DNA of 64,000 bases from Thiomicrorhabdus sp. zzn3 (GCF_029767755.1 NZ_JARUQS010000002.1:432812-496811), one strand, 5' to 3'. Positions 50,756 to 60,594 are shown, numbered from the stretch's first letter. Notes: generated from the sequence alone by a model not told the origin. Numbers and translations are program-made.

Positions 50756-51460
50756 ATGGCTAAGCAAGAAAACTGGATTGCTCCATCGATTTTGTCGGCA
50801 GACTTTGCGCAATTGGGTAAAGATGTTAAAGACGTGATTGCGTCAGGCGCAGATGTCGTGCACTTTGATGTTATGGATAACCACTATGTGCCAAACCTGA
50901 CCATCGGTCCATTGGTGTGTGAATCTTTGAAAAATTTTATGGTTCAAGAAGACATCAAGGCACCGATTGATGTGCATTTGATGGTTAAGCCGGTTGACCG
51001 TATCATCGGCGACTTCGCCAGCGCTGGGGCAGATTACATTACGTTCCACCCTGAAGCGTCTGAACACATCGACCGTTCTTTGCAGTTGATCAAAAACGAA
51101 GGTTTGAAGGCCGGTTTGGTGTTTAACCCGGCAACGCCATTGTCTTACCTTGAGCACGTTATGGACAAAATCGATATGATTTTGATCATGTCGGTTAACC
51201 CTGGTTTTGGCGGTCAGGCGTTTATTGATCAGGCCTTGGAAAAACTGCGTGCAGCACGCCAGTTGATCGACTCTTCTGGGCAAGACATCCGTTTGGAAAT
51301 CGACGGCGGTGTTAAGGCAGAAAACATTGCTGAAGTGGCCGCAGCAGGTTGTGACACCTTTGTTTCCGGTTCGGGGATCTTTGGTAAAGCTAATCCTAAC
51401 GATCCAAACCGTTACGACAGCATCATCAAGCAGATGCGTGAGGAATTGGCGAAAGCTTAA
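50756..51460 (+). CDS. rpe: Ribulose-phosphate 3-epimerase
   Basis: A 234-residue TIM barrel: P-S-I-L-S-A-D-F near the start, [16 protein letters not shown], and V-N-P-G-F-G-G-Q. Interconverts ribulose-5-phosphate and xylulose-5-phosphate, needed to regenerate ribulose bisphosphate. It heads rpe-gph-trp in this window. Confidence 0.95.
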   Translation: MAKQENWIAPSILSADFAQLGKDVKDVIASGADVVHFDVMDNHYVPNLTIGPLVCESLKNFMVQEDIKAPIDVHLMVKPVDRIIGDFASAGADYITFHPEASEHIDRSLQLIKNEGLKAGLVFNPATPLSYLEHVMDKIDMILIMSVNPGFGGQAFIDQALEKLRAARQLIDSSGQDIRLEIDGGVKAENIAEVAAAGCDTFVSGSGIFGKANPNDPNRYDSIIKQMREELAKA

Positions 51461-51487
51461 TTAAACCGTATTCAGTCGATTGCTCTG

Positions 51488-51520
51488 CAAAACGCTGGGG
51501 TGTTTCGCCTCGGCGTTTTG
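51488..51520 (+). terminator. Hairpin between rpe and gph
   Basis: CAAAACGC (51488-51495) pairs with GCGTTTTG (51513-51520), with inner wobble pairs, 27 bases after rpe. It could reduce read-through into gph. Confidence 0.6.
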
Positions 51521-51555
51521 TGTATCAGGGTCAGACAAATTTAAAAGAGAGAGTT

Positions 51556-52236
51556 ATGGAAAAGTTTAAACCTGGTTTTGTGCTGATTGATTTGGACGGA
51601 ACCTTGATTGACAGTGTGCCGGACCTGGCCTACTGCGTTGATGAAATGATGAAGAAACTGGATATGCCGCTGCGTGGTGAAGATGCGGTCCGCAATTGGG
51701 TTGGCAATGGGGTTGAGCGTTTGACCGAACGAGCGCTGATCAATTCCGTTGACGGCGAGCCGGATCCTGAATTAATGGCCAAGGCGTATCCAATCTTTCT
51801 GGAATTGTATAAAGACAATACCTCTCAGCGTAGCCGTGTGTATGACGGTGTCGTCGAAGGGATTGAGTGGATGAAAGCGCAAGGTTATCGAGTCGCATGT
51901 GTGACGAATAAAGCCGAAGCGTTTACCGTACCGTTGTTGAAGGACAAAGGGTTGTACGATTATTTTGAAGTCATTGTCAGTGGCGATACCTGTGCGGAGA
52001 AAAAGCCTCATCCAATGCCTCTGCTGTATGCGGCGGAACAGTTGGGGGTTGAACCGGAAAATGCCTTGATGATCGGTGACTCCAAGTCGGATGTGAAGGC
52101 CGCACGCGCCGCCGGATTCCATATCTTCTGCATGACCTACGGTTATAACCATGGAGAAGACATTCGCGATTATGATCCTGATGTGGTGATGGATTCTTTT
52201 GCAGAATTACCAAACTATCTGGAAGCCAAAGCGTAA
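51556..52236 (+). CDS. gph: Phosphoglycolate phosphatase (HAD family)
   Basis: Start at ATG 51556 (226 residues) with AAAGAGAGAG upstream; the frame opens earlier at GTG 51520 inside the hairpin. HAD motifs: D-L-D-G-T-L-I-D-S, T-N-K, and I-G-D-S-K-S-D. Removes phosphate from 2-phosphoglycolate made by RuBisCO oxygenation. With glycerate kinase it suggests glycolate salvage. Confidence 0.88.
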   Translation: MEKFKPGFVLIDLDGTLIDSVPDLAYCVDEMMKKLDMPLRGEDAVRNWVGNGVERLTERALINSVDGEPDPELMAKAYPIFLELYKDNTSQRSRVYDGVVEGIEWMKAQGYRVACVTNKAEAFTVPLLKDKGLYDYFEVIVSGDTCAEKKPHPMPLLYAAEQLGVEPENALMIGDSKSDVKAARAAGFHIFCMTYGYNHGEDIRDYDPDVVMDSFAELPNYLEAKA

Positions 52237-52263
52237 GTTGGGATTAAACCCAATGTTTCGGGT

Positions 52264-52293
52264 CGAAAACTGAGCAGGCCTGCTCAGTTTTCG
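52264..52293. repeat. Perfect 30-base palindrome centred on CAGGCCTG, 3' of gph
   Basis: CGAAAACTGAG precedes and its complement follows the octamer at 52275-52282, making an unbroken 30-base palindrome 27 bases after the gph stop. This is the longest of the class seen here. Confidence 0.85.
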
Positions 52294-52348
52294 GTACATT
52301 TATAACTTCGATTATCCCGCGATCATTTGTAATAAGAGTGTTTTGAAA

Positions 52349-52480
52349 ATGGCTCAATTCATCGCATTTTTAAAAGCATTGTTATTAGAAATTTTTCGTC
52401 CCCTTATTTGTGCTCTGTCCGGAATCCGCCGGGCATGGCTGTTTAGATCTATGACAAAGGTTAAAAAGAACCATGAGTAA
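52349..52480 (+). CDS. Possible 43-codon leader ORF overlapping trpE start
   Basis: ATG 52349 to TAA 52480, overlapping trpE's ATG at 52473 (within C-C-ATG-A-G-TAA). The peptide is hydrophobic then basic, with one Trp only, so it is not a classic trp leader. A weak AAGAG lies 10 bases upstream. It could couple translation to trpE or be chance. Confidence 0.35.
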   Translation: MAQFIAFLKALLLEIFRPLICALSGIRRAWLFRSMTKVKKNHE

Positions 52481-53978
52481 TGCACATTTTGCTAACTTGG
52501 CCAGGCAGGGGTATAACCGTGCGCCGGTGATGCGTACTGTGCTCTCCGATTATGACACGCCACTCAGCGTTTACCATAAGTTGGCCAAGGCACCGTACTC
52601 CTATCTGTTTGAATCGGTACAGGGCGGAGACAAGTGGGGGCGTTACTCGATTATTGGGTTGCCTTGTCAGCGCCGTTTGTGTATCCGCGGCCAACAGATT
52701 GAAGAGTGGAACGGTGATCACTTGGTTCAGCAGCAGGTGGCGGATGATCCACTGGCATGGATCGAAGCCTACCAACAACAGTTTAAGGTGCTTGAACAAC
52801 CAGGCCTGCCCGCTTTCAGTGGCGGCTTGGTCGGTTATTTTGGTTATGACACCATTCGTTATGTTGAACAGCGTTTGAAAAACTGTGGTCCGCAGCGTGA
52901 TGACATCGGCGCGCCGGATATTGAGCTGCTGGTGTCTGAGGAATTGGTCGTGTTCGATAACTTAAGCGGCCAGGTGCATGTGATTGTACATGCCGATCTT
53001 GCTCAGGCGGATGCCTATGAAGCCGCGCAGGCCAGATTGGATGAGCTGCAAAGCAAATTAAGCCTGCCGATGCCGATGCCGCAAGATCAGCCAAGCCATC
53101 GTACCTTGGATGAATATGATTTTGCCTCCAGTTTCGGAGAGGAAAACTTCAAGCAGGCCGTGGGCAAAATTAAAGAATACATCCTGGCCGGCGACGCCAT
53201 GCAGGTGGTGATTGCACAGCAGATGTCAGTCGATTTTGACGAAAACCCGATCGATCTGTATCGCGCTCTGCGTTATCTCAATCCGTCACCCTATATGTAT
53301 TTTGTGGATATGGGCAGTTTACAGATTGTCGGTTCTTCACCGGAAATTCTGGTGCGATTGGAAGAGAATCAAGTCACGGTGCGTCCGATTGCCGGTACGC
53401 GCCGTCGTGGCCTGACACCGGAAAAAGACCGCGCGCTGGAGCAAGACCTGCTCAATGACCCAAAAGAGATCGCTGAGCATTTGATGCTGATCGATCTGGG
53501 GCGTAATGACGTTGGCCGCATCGCCGAAATCGGGTCGGTCGAATTGACCGAAAAAATGGTGGTGGAGCGATACTCGCACGTGATGCATATCGTCTCCAAT
53601 GTGAATGGTAAGGTGCGTCCGGGGATGACCGCGATGGATGTGTTGCGTGCAACCTTCCCGGCGGGCACCGTTTCCGGTGCGCCTAAAATCCGTGCATTGG
53701 AAATCATTGATGAATTGGAACCGGTGAAGCGCGGTATTTACTCGGGTGCGGTCGGCTATTTAGGATGGCACGGCAATATGGATACGGCGATTGCAATTCG
53801 TACCGCCGTGATCAAGGACAAAAAATTGTTTGTTCAGGCGGGAGCCGGGATTGTCGCCGATTCGGTGCCGCAGTTGGAGTGGGACGAAACCATGAACAAA
53901 GGGCGCGCCATTTTCCGCGCCGCGCAGTTTGTCACCGAAGGGCTGCAAACTCAAAACCCCGATGCCGGGCATAAATAA
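52473..53978 (+). CDS. trpE: Anthranilate synthase component I
   Basis: A 501-residue chorismate enzyme. Feedback region F-E-S-V with G-R-Y-S-I-I-G near 48-65, and the chorismate-binding domain with I-A-G-T-R-R-R-G and D-L-G-R-N-D-V. Makes anthranilate from chorismate with TrpG. First gene of trpEGD. Confidence 0.95.
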   Translation: MSNAHFANLARQGYNRAPVMRTVLSDYDTPLSVYHKLAKAPYSYLFESVQGGDKWGRYSIIGLPCQRRLCIRGQQIEEWNGDHLVQQQVADDPLAWIEAYQQQFKVLEQPGLPAFSGGLVGYFGYDTIRYVEQRLKNCGPQRDDIGAPDIELLVSEELVVFDNLSGQVHVIVHADLAQADAYEAAQARLDELQSKLSLPMPMPQDQPSHRTLDEYDFASSFGEENFKQAVGKIKEYILAGDAMQVVIAQQMSVDFDENPIDLYRALRYLNPSPYMYFVDMGSLQIVGSSPEILVRLEENQVTVRPIAGTRRRGLTPEKDRALEQDLLNDPKEIAEHLMLIDLGRNDVGRIAEIGSVELTEKMVVERYSHVMHIVSNVNGKVRPGMTAMDVLRATFPAGTVSGAPKIRALEIIDELEPVKRGIYSGAVGYLGWHGNMDTAIAIRTAVIKDKKLFVQAGAGIVADSVPQLEWDETMNKGRAIFRAAQFVTEGLQTQNPDAGHK

Positions 53979-54011
53979 TTCGGGCAACCGAGCAGAGAAC
54001 AGGAATCCACT

Positions 54012-54593
54012 ATGTTATTGATGATTGATAACTATGACTCGTTTACCTACAACATTGTCCAGTATTTCGGAGAGCTGGGTCAGCAGGTTGAGGTTTACCG
54101 CAACGATCAGATCGACCTGGAAACCATTGCGACGTTGAACCCCGATTATTTAGTGATTTCGCCTGGCCCTTGCACTCCGAACGAAGCCGGTATTTCCGTA
54201 GAAGCGATCAAGCATTTTGCCGGAAAGATTCCGATTATGGGGGTGTGTTTGGGGCATCAGGCAATCGGTCAGGCGTTCGGCGGCAAGATTGTGCGCGCCA
54301 AAGAGGTGATGCATGGCAAAACCTCACCCGTGTATCACCATAACGTCGGCGTGTTTAGCGGTCTGCCGAATCCGGTGCAGACCACACGTTACCATTCTTT
54401 GGTAATTGAGCAGGCCTCACTGCCGGAGTGTCTGGAAGTGACCGCCTGGACTCAGGACGAGTCAGGTAACTTCGATGAGATTATGGGCGTACGCCATAAA
54501 ACCCTGCCGATCGAAGGGGTGCAGTTTCATCCGGAATCGATCTTGACCGATCAGGGACATCAGATGTTGCAGAATTTCTTGGACCAAAAGTAA
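54012..54593 (+). CDS. trpG: Anthranilate synthase glutamine amidotransferase component
   Basis: A 193-residue class I glutaminase: [16 protein letters not shown] with catalytic Cys near 79, and F-H-P-E. Supplies ammonia to TrpE. It may also serve p-aminobenzoate synthesis (PabA). Lies between trpE and trpD with short gaps. Confidence 0.94.
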   Translation: MLLMIDNYDSFTYNIVQYFGELGQQVEVYRNDQIDLETIATLNPDYLVISPGPCTPNEAGISVEAIKHFAGKIPIMGVCLGHQAIGQAFGGKIVRAKEVMHGKTSPVYHHNVGVFSGLPNPVQTTRYHSLVIEQASLPECLEVTAWTQDESGNFDEIMGVRHKTLPIEGVQFHPESILTDQGHQMLQNFLDQK

Positions 54594-54613
54594 TAGAGCG
54601 ACGGGTATTAGAA

Positions 54614-55633
54614 ATGGAATTGAACATTGCACTGGAAAAATTGTTAAACCGTCAGGACCTGCAATCCGATGAAATGGTTTCGGTCATGCACCAGTTGATG
54701 TCGGGTGCAGCGACGCCGGCACAGATTGGTGCCATCTTGGCGGCGTTGCGTATGAAAAGTGAGTCGGTCACGGAGATTACCGCCGCAGTCACCGTGATGC
54801 GCGAGTTGGCCACCCCAGTGGAAATTCGAGATACCAGCCATTTGGTGGATACTTGCGGCACCGGCGGTGACGGTGCCAGCACCTTTAATATCTCTACCGC
54901 CAGTGCGTTTGTGGTGGCTGCCGCCGGCGGTACGGTGGCCAAGCATGGTAACCGTTCGTTTTCCAGCAAGTCCGGCAGTGCGGACGTGTTGGAAGCGGCT
55001 GGGGTCAATCTGAACCTAAGCGCAGAGCAGGTGTCAGAATGCATCAATGAACTCGGGGTTGGGTTTATGTTCGCTCCTGCGCATCACAGTGCCATGAAGC
55101 ATGTGATTGGCCCGCGTAAAGAGATGGGGGTGCGCACGATTTTTAATATGTTGGGGCCTTTGACCAATCCTGCTGGAGCACCGTTTCAGGTGATTGGCGT
55201 GTTTAATAAAGCGTTGGCCCCGGTGTTTGCCGAGGTGTTGCAGCGTTTAGGATCCAAACATGTGATGGTGGTCGCTGCAGAAGATGGGCTAGATGAAATT
55301 TCCATTGCCAGCAAAACCTATGTATCGGAATTGAAGCATGGCGAGATCCTGCACTGGCAGATCGATCCGTCCGACTACGATATGGATCATCCAGATTTGA
55401 AAGAACTGTCGGTAGAGTCGGCGCAAGAGAGTTTGAATATGATTCGTGCGGTGTTTGCCAATGATGACTCGGCGGCGAAAGACATCGTCTGTTTGAATGC
55501 TGGAGCCGCCATCTACGTCAGCGGTTTGACAGAGAGTTATGCAGACGGCGTCGCTTTGGCAAGAAAAGTGATTGCCGATGGTTTGGCGCGCAATAAGTTC
55601 AATGACTTTATTGCCAAAACCCAGGCATTCTGA
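54614..55633 (+). CDS. trpD: Anthranilate phosphoribosyltransferase
   Basis: A 339-residue enzyme: D-T-C-G-T-G-G-D-G, N-I-S-T-A, K-H-G-N-R-S-F-S-S-K-S-G-S and G-P-L-T-N-P. Attaches phosphoribosyl to anthranilate. A CAGGCCTG element follows 17 bases after its stop. Confidence 0.95.
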   Translation: MELNIALEKLLNRQDLQSDEMVSVMHQLMSGAATPAQIGAILAALRMKSESVTEITAAVTVMRELATPVEIRDTSHLVDTCGTGGDGASTFNISTASAFVVAAAGGTVAKHGNRSFSSKSGSADVLEAAGVNLNLSAEQVSECINELGVGFMFAPAHHSAMKHVIGPRKEMGVRTIFNMLGPLTNPAGAPFQVIGVFNKALAPVFAEVLQRLGSKHVMVVAAEDGLDEISIASKTYVSELKHGEILHWQIDPSDYDMDHPDLKELSVESAQESLNMIRAVFANDDSAAKDIVCLNAGAAIYVSGLTESYADGVALARKVIADGLARNKFNDFIAKTQAF

Positions 55634-55649
55634 CACGCGACAAACTCGA

Positions 55650-55657
55650 CAGGCCTG
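55650..55657. repeat. CAGGCCTG element between trpD and the DUF454 gene
   Basis: Exact octamer, left flank CGA and right flank TGA. It separates trpD from the following small gene. Confidence 0.7.
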
Positions 55658-55684
55658 TGACGTTAACCGCTTGAAGCCAATTGC

Positions 55685-56080
55685 ATGACCCAGACGCTGA
55701 AACGCCATCTCTTTTTGCTGTTCGGTGTGCTGTTTTTTATCACCGGTCTGGTGGGTGTGGTGCTGCCGTTGCTGCCGACCACACCGTTTATGATTTTGTC
55801 GGCCGCCTGTTTTGCCAATAGTTCTCCGCGTTTTCACCAGATGCTTCTCAATAATCGTTGGGTTGGTGAGGATCTGCGGCGCTGGGAGCGGGAGCGTGCG
55901 ATGAAACGCGAGACTAAAAAGCGCGCGACCTGGATCATTGGGGTGACTTTTTTGGTCTCGATCATTTTGATTTGGCCGCGCTGGCCGCTGGTGATACTGT
56001 TATTGGTGATTGCATTGATACTGTTGGCTTTTTTGTGGCGCATCAAAGAAGTGGATGTGAACGCAGCAAATTCACGATAA
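55685..56080 (+). CDS. DUF454 (YbaN-like) small membrane protein
   Basis: A 131-residue protein with hydrophobic segments at about 10-45 and 85-118 and a basic middle stretch (R-R-W-E-R-E-R-A). P-L-L-P-T-T-P-F near 28-35 is the family mark. Function unknown. It sits inside the trp cluster, between trpD and trpC. Confidence 0.78.
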   Translation: MTQTLKRHLFLLFGVLFFITGLVGVVLPLLPTTPFMILSAACFANSSPRFHQMLLNNRWVGEDLRRWERERAMKRETKKRATWIIGVTFLVSIILIWPRWPLVILLLVIALILLAFLWRIKEVDVNAANSR

Positions 56081-56123
56081 ACCCATTAAGTAAGATTGAA
56101 ATAAGATAAGAAGGATTGTCGGC

Positions 56124-56930
56124 ATGAGCCATCAAACGCCCGATATTTTAAAGAAAATTATTTTTCGCAAACTGGAAGAAATTCAGGAAGGTTGCGAGCG
56201 CATTCCACTGCGCGAGATGAAGCAGAAAGCGTTAATGATGAGCACTTCGCCGACGCGAGGGTTTGCCGATGCGTTGCAGGCCAAGCTGGATGCCGGACAA
56301 TCGGCGGTGATTGCTGAAATCAAAAAAGCGTCTCCAAGCAAAGGGGTGTTGCGTGATTCGTTTGACCCGGTTGAAATTGCCAAAAGCTATGCCGAACATG
56401 GCGCCGCTTGCCTGTCCGTTCTGACCGATCGCGATTTTTTCCAGGGTGGAAATGAATATTTGCAAGCGGTGCATGAAGCCGTGGATCTGCCGATTATCCG
56501 CAAGGACTTCATTGTTGATGATTACCAAGTCTATGAGGCGCGCGTCATCGGGGCGGACTGCATTCTGTTAATTGCCGCAGCCATCGGTGATGCACAGATG
56601 TACGAGTTGACCGAAACCGCGATGCAGTTGGGGATGGATGTGTTGATTGAAGTGCATAATGAAGACGAGTTGGAGCGCGCGTTGAAATTGCCTTTGCCGA
56701 TGATCGGTATCAATAACCGTGATCTGCACACCTTTGAGGTGACGCTGGAAACCACGTTGCGCATGTTGGATAAGATTCCGGATGACCGTATTGTGGTGAC
56801 TGAAAGCGGTATTCTCGGGCCGGAAGATGTGGCTAAAATGCGAGAACATCACGTGAACAGCTTTTTGGTCGGGGAGGCTTTTATGCGTGCAGAAAAGCCT
56901 GGAGAAAAGTTGGCTGAATTGTTTTTCTAG
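56124..56930 (+). CDS. trpC: Indole-3-glycerol phosphate synthase
   Basis: A 268-residue TIM barrel: [10 protein letters not shown] near 66-75, F-F-Q-G, R-K-D-F-I-V-D and G-I-N-N-R-D-L. Monofunctional, with no TrpF domain. Closes the indole ring. Ends the trp cluster here; trpF and trpBA are not in the window. Confidence 0.95.
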   Translation: MSHQTPDILKKIIFRKLEEIQEGCERIPLREMKQKALMMSTSPTRGFADALQAKLDAGQSAVIAEIKKASPSKGVLRDSFDPVEIAKSYAEHGAACLSVLTDRDFFQGGNEYLQAVHEAVDLPIIRKDFIVDDYQVYEARVIGADCILLIAAAIGDAQMYELTETAMQLGMDVLIEVHNEDELERALKLPLPMIGINNRDLHTFEVTLETTLRMLDKIPDDRIVVTESGILGPEDVAKMREHHVNSFLVGEAFMRAEKPGEKLAELFF

Positions 56931-56955
56931 ACAAAATTAAAACCAAAATCTAATC

Positions 56956-56990
56956 AAAGGCTTGCGAGGACTTATTGCAAGCCTTTTTTA
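56956..56990 (+). terminator. Rho-independent terminator after trpC
   Basis: AAAGGCTTGC (56956-56965) pairs with GCAAGCCTTT (56977-56986), loop 11, with T-run. Confidence 0.9.
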
Positions 56991-57013
56991 TTTTCAGTGT
57001 ATGAAAAAATAAC

Positions 57014-57257
57014 TTGCAAATTTTAAAAAAAAGCGAATAATACGCTCTTCCTTTTTCACACAGAAACCTTCTTGTTTGATCCGCTCTGTTCATCGGGTTG
57101 AAGGCAACAGAAAGAAAAATGGTTAACGCCTCACGCATTCGAATTAAGTGCGTGGTTGGGGTTTTGGCAACTAGCCTTTGTTGTCAGGACTAATATTAAT
57201 CATTCATCCACTACCAATCCTTTTTCTTAGTGGGTGTTTTAATAAAGGTAAATCCAA
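57014..57257 (+). promoter_or_regulatory. Candidate promoter and long leader of the polyamine genes
   Basis: TTGCAA (57014-57019) and AATAAT (57036-57041), 16 apart, sit about 215 bases before speD. The leader includes a 24-codon frame (57119-57193) and a short hairpin with CACGCA/TGCGTG arms near 57133-57155. Such a long leader could hold a polyamine-responsive control, which is inference only. Confidence 0.5.
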
Positions 57258-57755
57258 ATGCCACATTCAGAAAATGTCCTGGTCACAAGTAATGACCATT
57301 TTGAAGTTATTGAAAAAACCACCATCATTGATGACTCATGGCCAACCCATGATCAGGCGGTTGAGGATCAGACTCTCGATCATTTTATTTGCAGAGACGG
57401 AAAAACGTTTGCAGGTACGCACTTGATTATCGATCTTTGGGGTGCAACGAACCTGGATAACCTTAAAGTGATGGAAAACGCTTTGCGCGAAGCGGTGGAA
57501 AAAGCGAAAGCGACCTTATTGCATATTCACCTGCACCACTTCACCCCGAACGGCGGGATTTCCGGTGTCGCGGTGTTGGCGGAATCACACATCAGCGTGC
57601 ACTCTTGGCCGGAGCGTGAATACGCGGCGTTTGACGTGTTCATGTGTGGTGATTCACAGCCAGAAAAGGCGATTGACGTCTTGAAAGCGGCTTTTGCGCC
57701 GACCGAAGTTAAAGTCGACACCATTTTGCGTGGTGAAATCGAAAGGGATGCATAA
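57258..57755 (+). CDS. speD: S-adenosylmethionine decarboxylase proenzyme (SpeD/SpeH type)
   Basis: A 165-residue protein. The autoprocessing site E-S in [13 protein letters not shown] makes Ser110 the pyruvoyl precursor, and Cys130 is the later conserved residue. The first about 45 residues precede the usual start of the family. Makes decarboxylated SAM, the aminopropyl donor for spermidine. Followed by speE after 10 bases. Confidence 0.92.
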   Translation: MPHSENVLVTSNDHFEVIEKTTIIDDSWPTHDQAVEDQTLDHFICRDGKTFAGTHLIIDLWGATNLDNLKVMENALREAVEKAKATLLHIHLHHFTPNGGISGVAVLAESHISVHSWPEREYAAFDVFMCGDSQPEKAIDVLKAAFAPTEVKVDTILRGEIERDA

Positions 57756-57765
57756 GGAGCGAAGC

Positions 57766-58614
57766 ATGGCACAAAACTACCTGGAAACGCTTTACCCAAC
57801 GTGGGGACAGCAATTCGTGATGGACGAAGTGCTGTTTGAAGTGGATACCGGTCATCAGCATCTGGTCATTTTTAAAAATGAACAGTGGGGGACGGTGATG
57901 GCGCTGGATGGCGTCATTCAGACGACCGAAAAAGATGAGTTCATCTACCACGAAATGATGACCCATGTGCCGCTGTTGGCGCATGGCAACGCCAAAAAAG
58001 TGTTGATCATCGGCGGCGGCGACGGCGGCATTCTGCGTGAAGTGCTTAAGCATGAATCAGTGGAAGCGGTCACCCAGGTAGAGATTGATCAGCAGGTGAT
58101 TGATATGTGCATCCAATATTTGCCGAATCATTCTGCCGGCGCCTATGACAATCCGAAGGCGAACATTGTGATTGCCGACGGCGTGGATTTTGTTAACGAA
58201 TGCACGGAAAAATTCGACGTGATTATTTCCGATTCCACCGATCCAATGGGGCCGGGCGAGGTGCTGTTTACCTCTCGTTTCTATCAGGGAATCAAAAACT
58301 GTTTGAACGAAGGTGGCGTGTTTGTCGCTCAGAATGGTGTGAGCTTTATGCAGTTGGATGAAGTGACCACAACCTTTAAGCGCCTGTCACCGCTTTTTGA
58401 GCAGGCCTCCTTCTATTCCGCTGCGGTGCCGACTTATGTCGGTGGTATTATGACGTTTGCCTGGGCCACCGATAATCTGCAGCTGAAAAGTCAGTCGGTT
58501 GAGGTGATTCGCGAGCGTTATGAAGCCGCCGGGATTTCAACGCGTTTCTATACACCTGAGTTGCATGTCGGTTCTTTTGCCTTGCCAAAATATGTGCAAG
58601 ATGCCATGGCTTGA
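57766..58614 (+). CDS. speE: Spermidine synthase
   Basis: ATG 57766 (282 residues) has AAGGAG upstream; the frame is open earlier inside speD. Motifs: G-G-G-D-G-G and [13 protein letters not shown]. Transfers an aminopropyl group to putrescine. Followed by a CAGGCCTG element and a GC-rich terminator. Confidence 0.94.
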   Translation: MAQNYLETLYPTWGQQFVMDEVLFEVDTGHQHLVIFKNEQWGTVMALDGVIQTTEKDEFIYHEMMTHVPLLAHGNAKKVLIIGGGDGGILREVLKHESVEAVTQVEIDQQVIDMCIQYLPNHSAGAYDNPKANIVIADGVDFVNECTEKFDVIISDSTDPMGPGEVLFTSRFYQGIKNCLNEGGVFVAQNGVSFMQLDEVTTTFKRLSPLFEQASFYSAAVPTYVGGIMTFAWATDNLQLKSQSVEVIRERYEAAGISTRFYTPELHVGSFALPKYVQDAMA

Positions 58615-58645
58615 GGTGAGTGTGATCGATTCTCAATCGATTGAA

Positions 58646-58653
58646 CAGGCCTG
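58646..58653. repeat. CAGGCCTG element, 3' of speE
   Basis: Exact octamer 32 bases after speE, with AACAG and CTGTT repeated around it. Confidence 0.75.
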
Positions 58654-58690
58654 TTGAAAACAGGTCGAACAGGATTTATTGTTAAAAGAG

Positions 58691-58717
58691 AACGCGCCGC
58701 TTTATGGCGCGTTTTTT
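58691..58717 (+). terminator. Rho-independent terminator after speE
   Basis: AACGCGCC (58691-58698) pairs with GGCGCGTT (58706-58713), loop GCTTTAT, followed by a T-run. Confidence 0.88.
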
Positions 58718-58733
58718 GTACAAGGAATTTGCT

Positions 58734-58886
58734 GTGCCGGAGCGGAGCATTCATAAAGCGAACCGCAACCGCACGCACGATGCCGGGCACGCAGTGCTGG
58801 CCGTTGAACGATTTCGCGTACTTTTTAACCGGCTTGCGCAGTCGTGCAGAGCCAGGTTGTTTTCAATTTGGAGAAAACATCCATGA
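58734..58886 (+). CDS. Possible 50-codon Arg-rich leader ORF before the decarboxylase
   Basis: GTG 58734 has an AAGGA site seven bases upstream. The frame ends with TGA overlapping the decarboxylase ATG (ATGA). The peptide is Arg/His-rich, recalling the ornithine-sensing speFL leader in E. coli by composition only. No sequence match is claimed. Confidence 0.4.
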   Translation: MPERSIHKANRNRTHDAGHAVLAVERFRVLFNRLAQSCRARLFSIWRKHP

Positions 58887-60073
58887 ATAGAGAAGAATTG
58901 GTTCAGCACTTTGCTGAACAAACCCACCCTGATGAGTTGGAGCAGTTTGACCGTTCCACCCTGAAAGAGCTGATTCAGCAGCATGAAACGCCGTTTTTGG
59001 TACTCGATCTACAAGAGGTGGAGTACCAATATCGTGCCTTGCAAAATGCTTTGCCGGGTGTAGAGCTGTTTTATGCGATTAAGTCCTTGGCGCACCCGGA
59101 AGTGATTCGCCGTTTGAAGAAACTGGGCGGTCAATTTGACCTCGCCACTTCCGGTGAAGTGGATTTGGTCAAAGGTCTTGGGATCGCGGGAAATCAGTGC
59201 ATTCATACCCACCCGATTAAAAAGGATCGCGAAATTCGTCATGCCTTGGAATTCGGTTGCACGCGTTTTGTGGTGGATAACCCGGCGGAAGTACTGAAAT
59301 TTGTGCCTTATAAGGACCAGGTTGAATTAATGATTCGCGTCAGTTTCCGTAGTCAGGATGCGATTGTGGATCTGTCGCGTAAATTCGGCTGTGTTCTCGA
59401 AGAGTTACCAGGCCTGGTGGATTTGGCGATGAAACACGGCATGACGGTTTCCGGCTTGTCTTTTCATGTCGGCTCGCAGTCGTTGTCGCCAACCGCCCAG
59501 GTGAATGCGGTGCAAGCGTCGATTGCCGCAATGAAAGAGATGGCCCATGTTAACTGGAAATGGCTCGATATTGGTGGTAGTTTCCCGGTTTCTTATCAGG
59601 GACCGGTGATGCCGATTGAGGATTTCTGTGCGCCGATTGTAGAGGCGTTGCAGGAAGTGCCGCAAGGTGTGCGTGTATTTGCCGAACCGGGACGGTTTAT
59701 TTCGGCGCCGTCGATGATTGAGGTGATCCGCATTATCGGTAAGGCGAAGCGCGGTGCGCGTACCTGGTACTATCTGGATGACGGTGTTTATGGTGCTTTG
59801 AGCGGGCAGATGTATGATCATGCCAAGTATCCGATTGCGCCGCTAAAACCGATCGATCCGACGGGGCCGTTTTACCCCAGTGTGCTCGCAGGTCCGACTT
59901 GCGACAGCATCGATGTGGTGGATGAAGACATCGAACTGCCGGATTTAGAGGTGGGTGAGATTCTGATTGCCAAGCAAATGGGCGCTTACACCATTGCGTC
60001 GGCCACCGAATTTAACTATTATCCTAAGCCGAAAGTGGTGGTGGTGGAAGATTTGATCGACCACGCCGATTAA
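58883..60073 (+). CDS. Fold-III PLP decarboxylase (ornithine/lysine decarboxylase)
   Basis: Start at ATG 58883 (GGAG upstream) gives 396 residues; an in-frame ATG at 58844 is not favoured. PLP lysine Lys67 in Y-A-I-K-S, S-F-H-V-G-S-Q, D-I-G-G-S-F-P, E-P-G-R-F and catalytic Cys in G-P-T-C-D-S. Makes putrescine or cadaverine, feeding speE. A CAGGCCTG copy (59409) lies within the gene. Confidence 0.9.
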   Translation: MNREELVQHFAEQTHPDELEQFDRSTLKELIQQHETPFLVLDLQEVEYQYRALQNALPGVELFYAIKSLAHPEVIRRLKKLGGQFDLATSGEVDLVKGLGIAGNQCIHTHPIKKDREIRHALEFGCTRFVVDNPAEVLKFVPYKDQVELMIRVSFRSQDAIVDLSRKFGCVLEELPGLVDLAMKHGMTVSGLSFHVGSQSLSPTAQVNAVQASIAAMKEMAHVNWKWLDIGGSFPVSYQGPVMPIEDFCAPIVEALQEVPQGVRVFAEPGRFISAPSMIEVIRIIGKAKRGARTWYYLDDGVYGALSGQMYDHAKYPIAPLKPIDPTGPFYPSVLAGPTCDSIDVVDEDIELPDLEVGEILIAKQMGAYTIASATEFNYYPKPKVVVVEDLIDHAD

Positions 60074-60088
60074 GCATAAGGATAGAAG

Positions 60089-60508
60089 ATGGCAACAATC
60101 ATTAAATGGCAAGGCGGCATGGCCTTTGAAGGCACCACGGAAAGCGGACATTCAGTATTGATGGATGCCGCGCCGGAGGTGGGCGGTGAAAACAAAGGCG
60201 CGCGTCCGATGGAGATGGTGCTTTTGGGGCTGGGGGGCTGTACCAGCATCGACATTATTATGATGCTGAATAAAAGTCAGCCGGATCTGGTGAAGGATTG
60301 TCAGGTTGAAATCACAGCCGAGCGCGCGGACAGCGTTCCCAAGGTGTTCACCAAAATTCACGTGCACTTCAAAGTGTTTGGCAGCGGATTAAATGTCAAA
60401 AAAGTGGAACGCGCAGTGAATTTGTCGGCCGAAAAATACTGTTCGGTATCCAAAATGTTGGAAGCGACGGTAGAGATGTCTCATGATTTTGAGATCATCG
60501 AAGCCTGA
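60089..60508 (+). CDS. OsmC/Ohr-family protein (YhfA-like)
   Basis: A 139-residue protein with the OsmC-fold marks G-L-G-G-C-T-S-I-D (Cys52) and a second Cys near 117 in K-Y-C-S-V. These two Cys reduce peroxides in the family. AAGGATAGAAG precedes the ATG, and the gene is 15 bases after the decarboxylase. Confidence 0.85.
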   Translation: MATIIKWQGGMAFEGTTESGHSVLMDAAPEVGGENKGARPMEMVLLGLGGCTSIDIIMMLNKSQPDLVKDCQVEITAERADSVPKVFTKIHVHFKVFGSGLNVKKVERAVNLSAEKYCSVSKMLEATVEMSHDFEIIEA

Positions 60509-60518
60509 CGGCCATGCC

Positions 60519-60526
60519 CAGGCCTG
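60519..60526. repeat. CAGGCCTG element, 3' of the OsmC-like gene
   Basis: Exact octamer 11 bases after the stop codon. Confidence 0.75.
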
Positions 60527-60565
60527 TTGAGTTTTTAAGCAGGTTTGGATTGGCACACGGTATTA

Positions 60566-60594
60566 AAAAGCCAGCGTTTGCTGGCTTTTTTGTT
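60566..60594. terminator. Bidirectional terminator
   Basis: AAAAGCCAGC (60566-60575) pairs with GCTGGCTTTT (60580-60589), loop GTTT, between the convergent OsmC-like and DUF805 genes. Confidence 0.9.

Noticed and set aside
52237..52472. Classic trp attenuator
   Set aside because: No run of Trp codons and no terminator/antiterminator pair before trpE.
58704..58733. Upstream ATG for the leader ORF
   Set aside because: The ATG lies in the loop and arm of the speE terminator; the GTG at 58734 has the better ribosome site.
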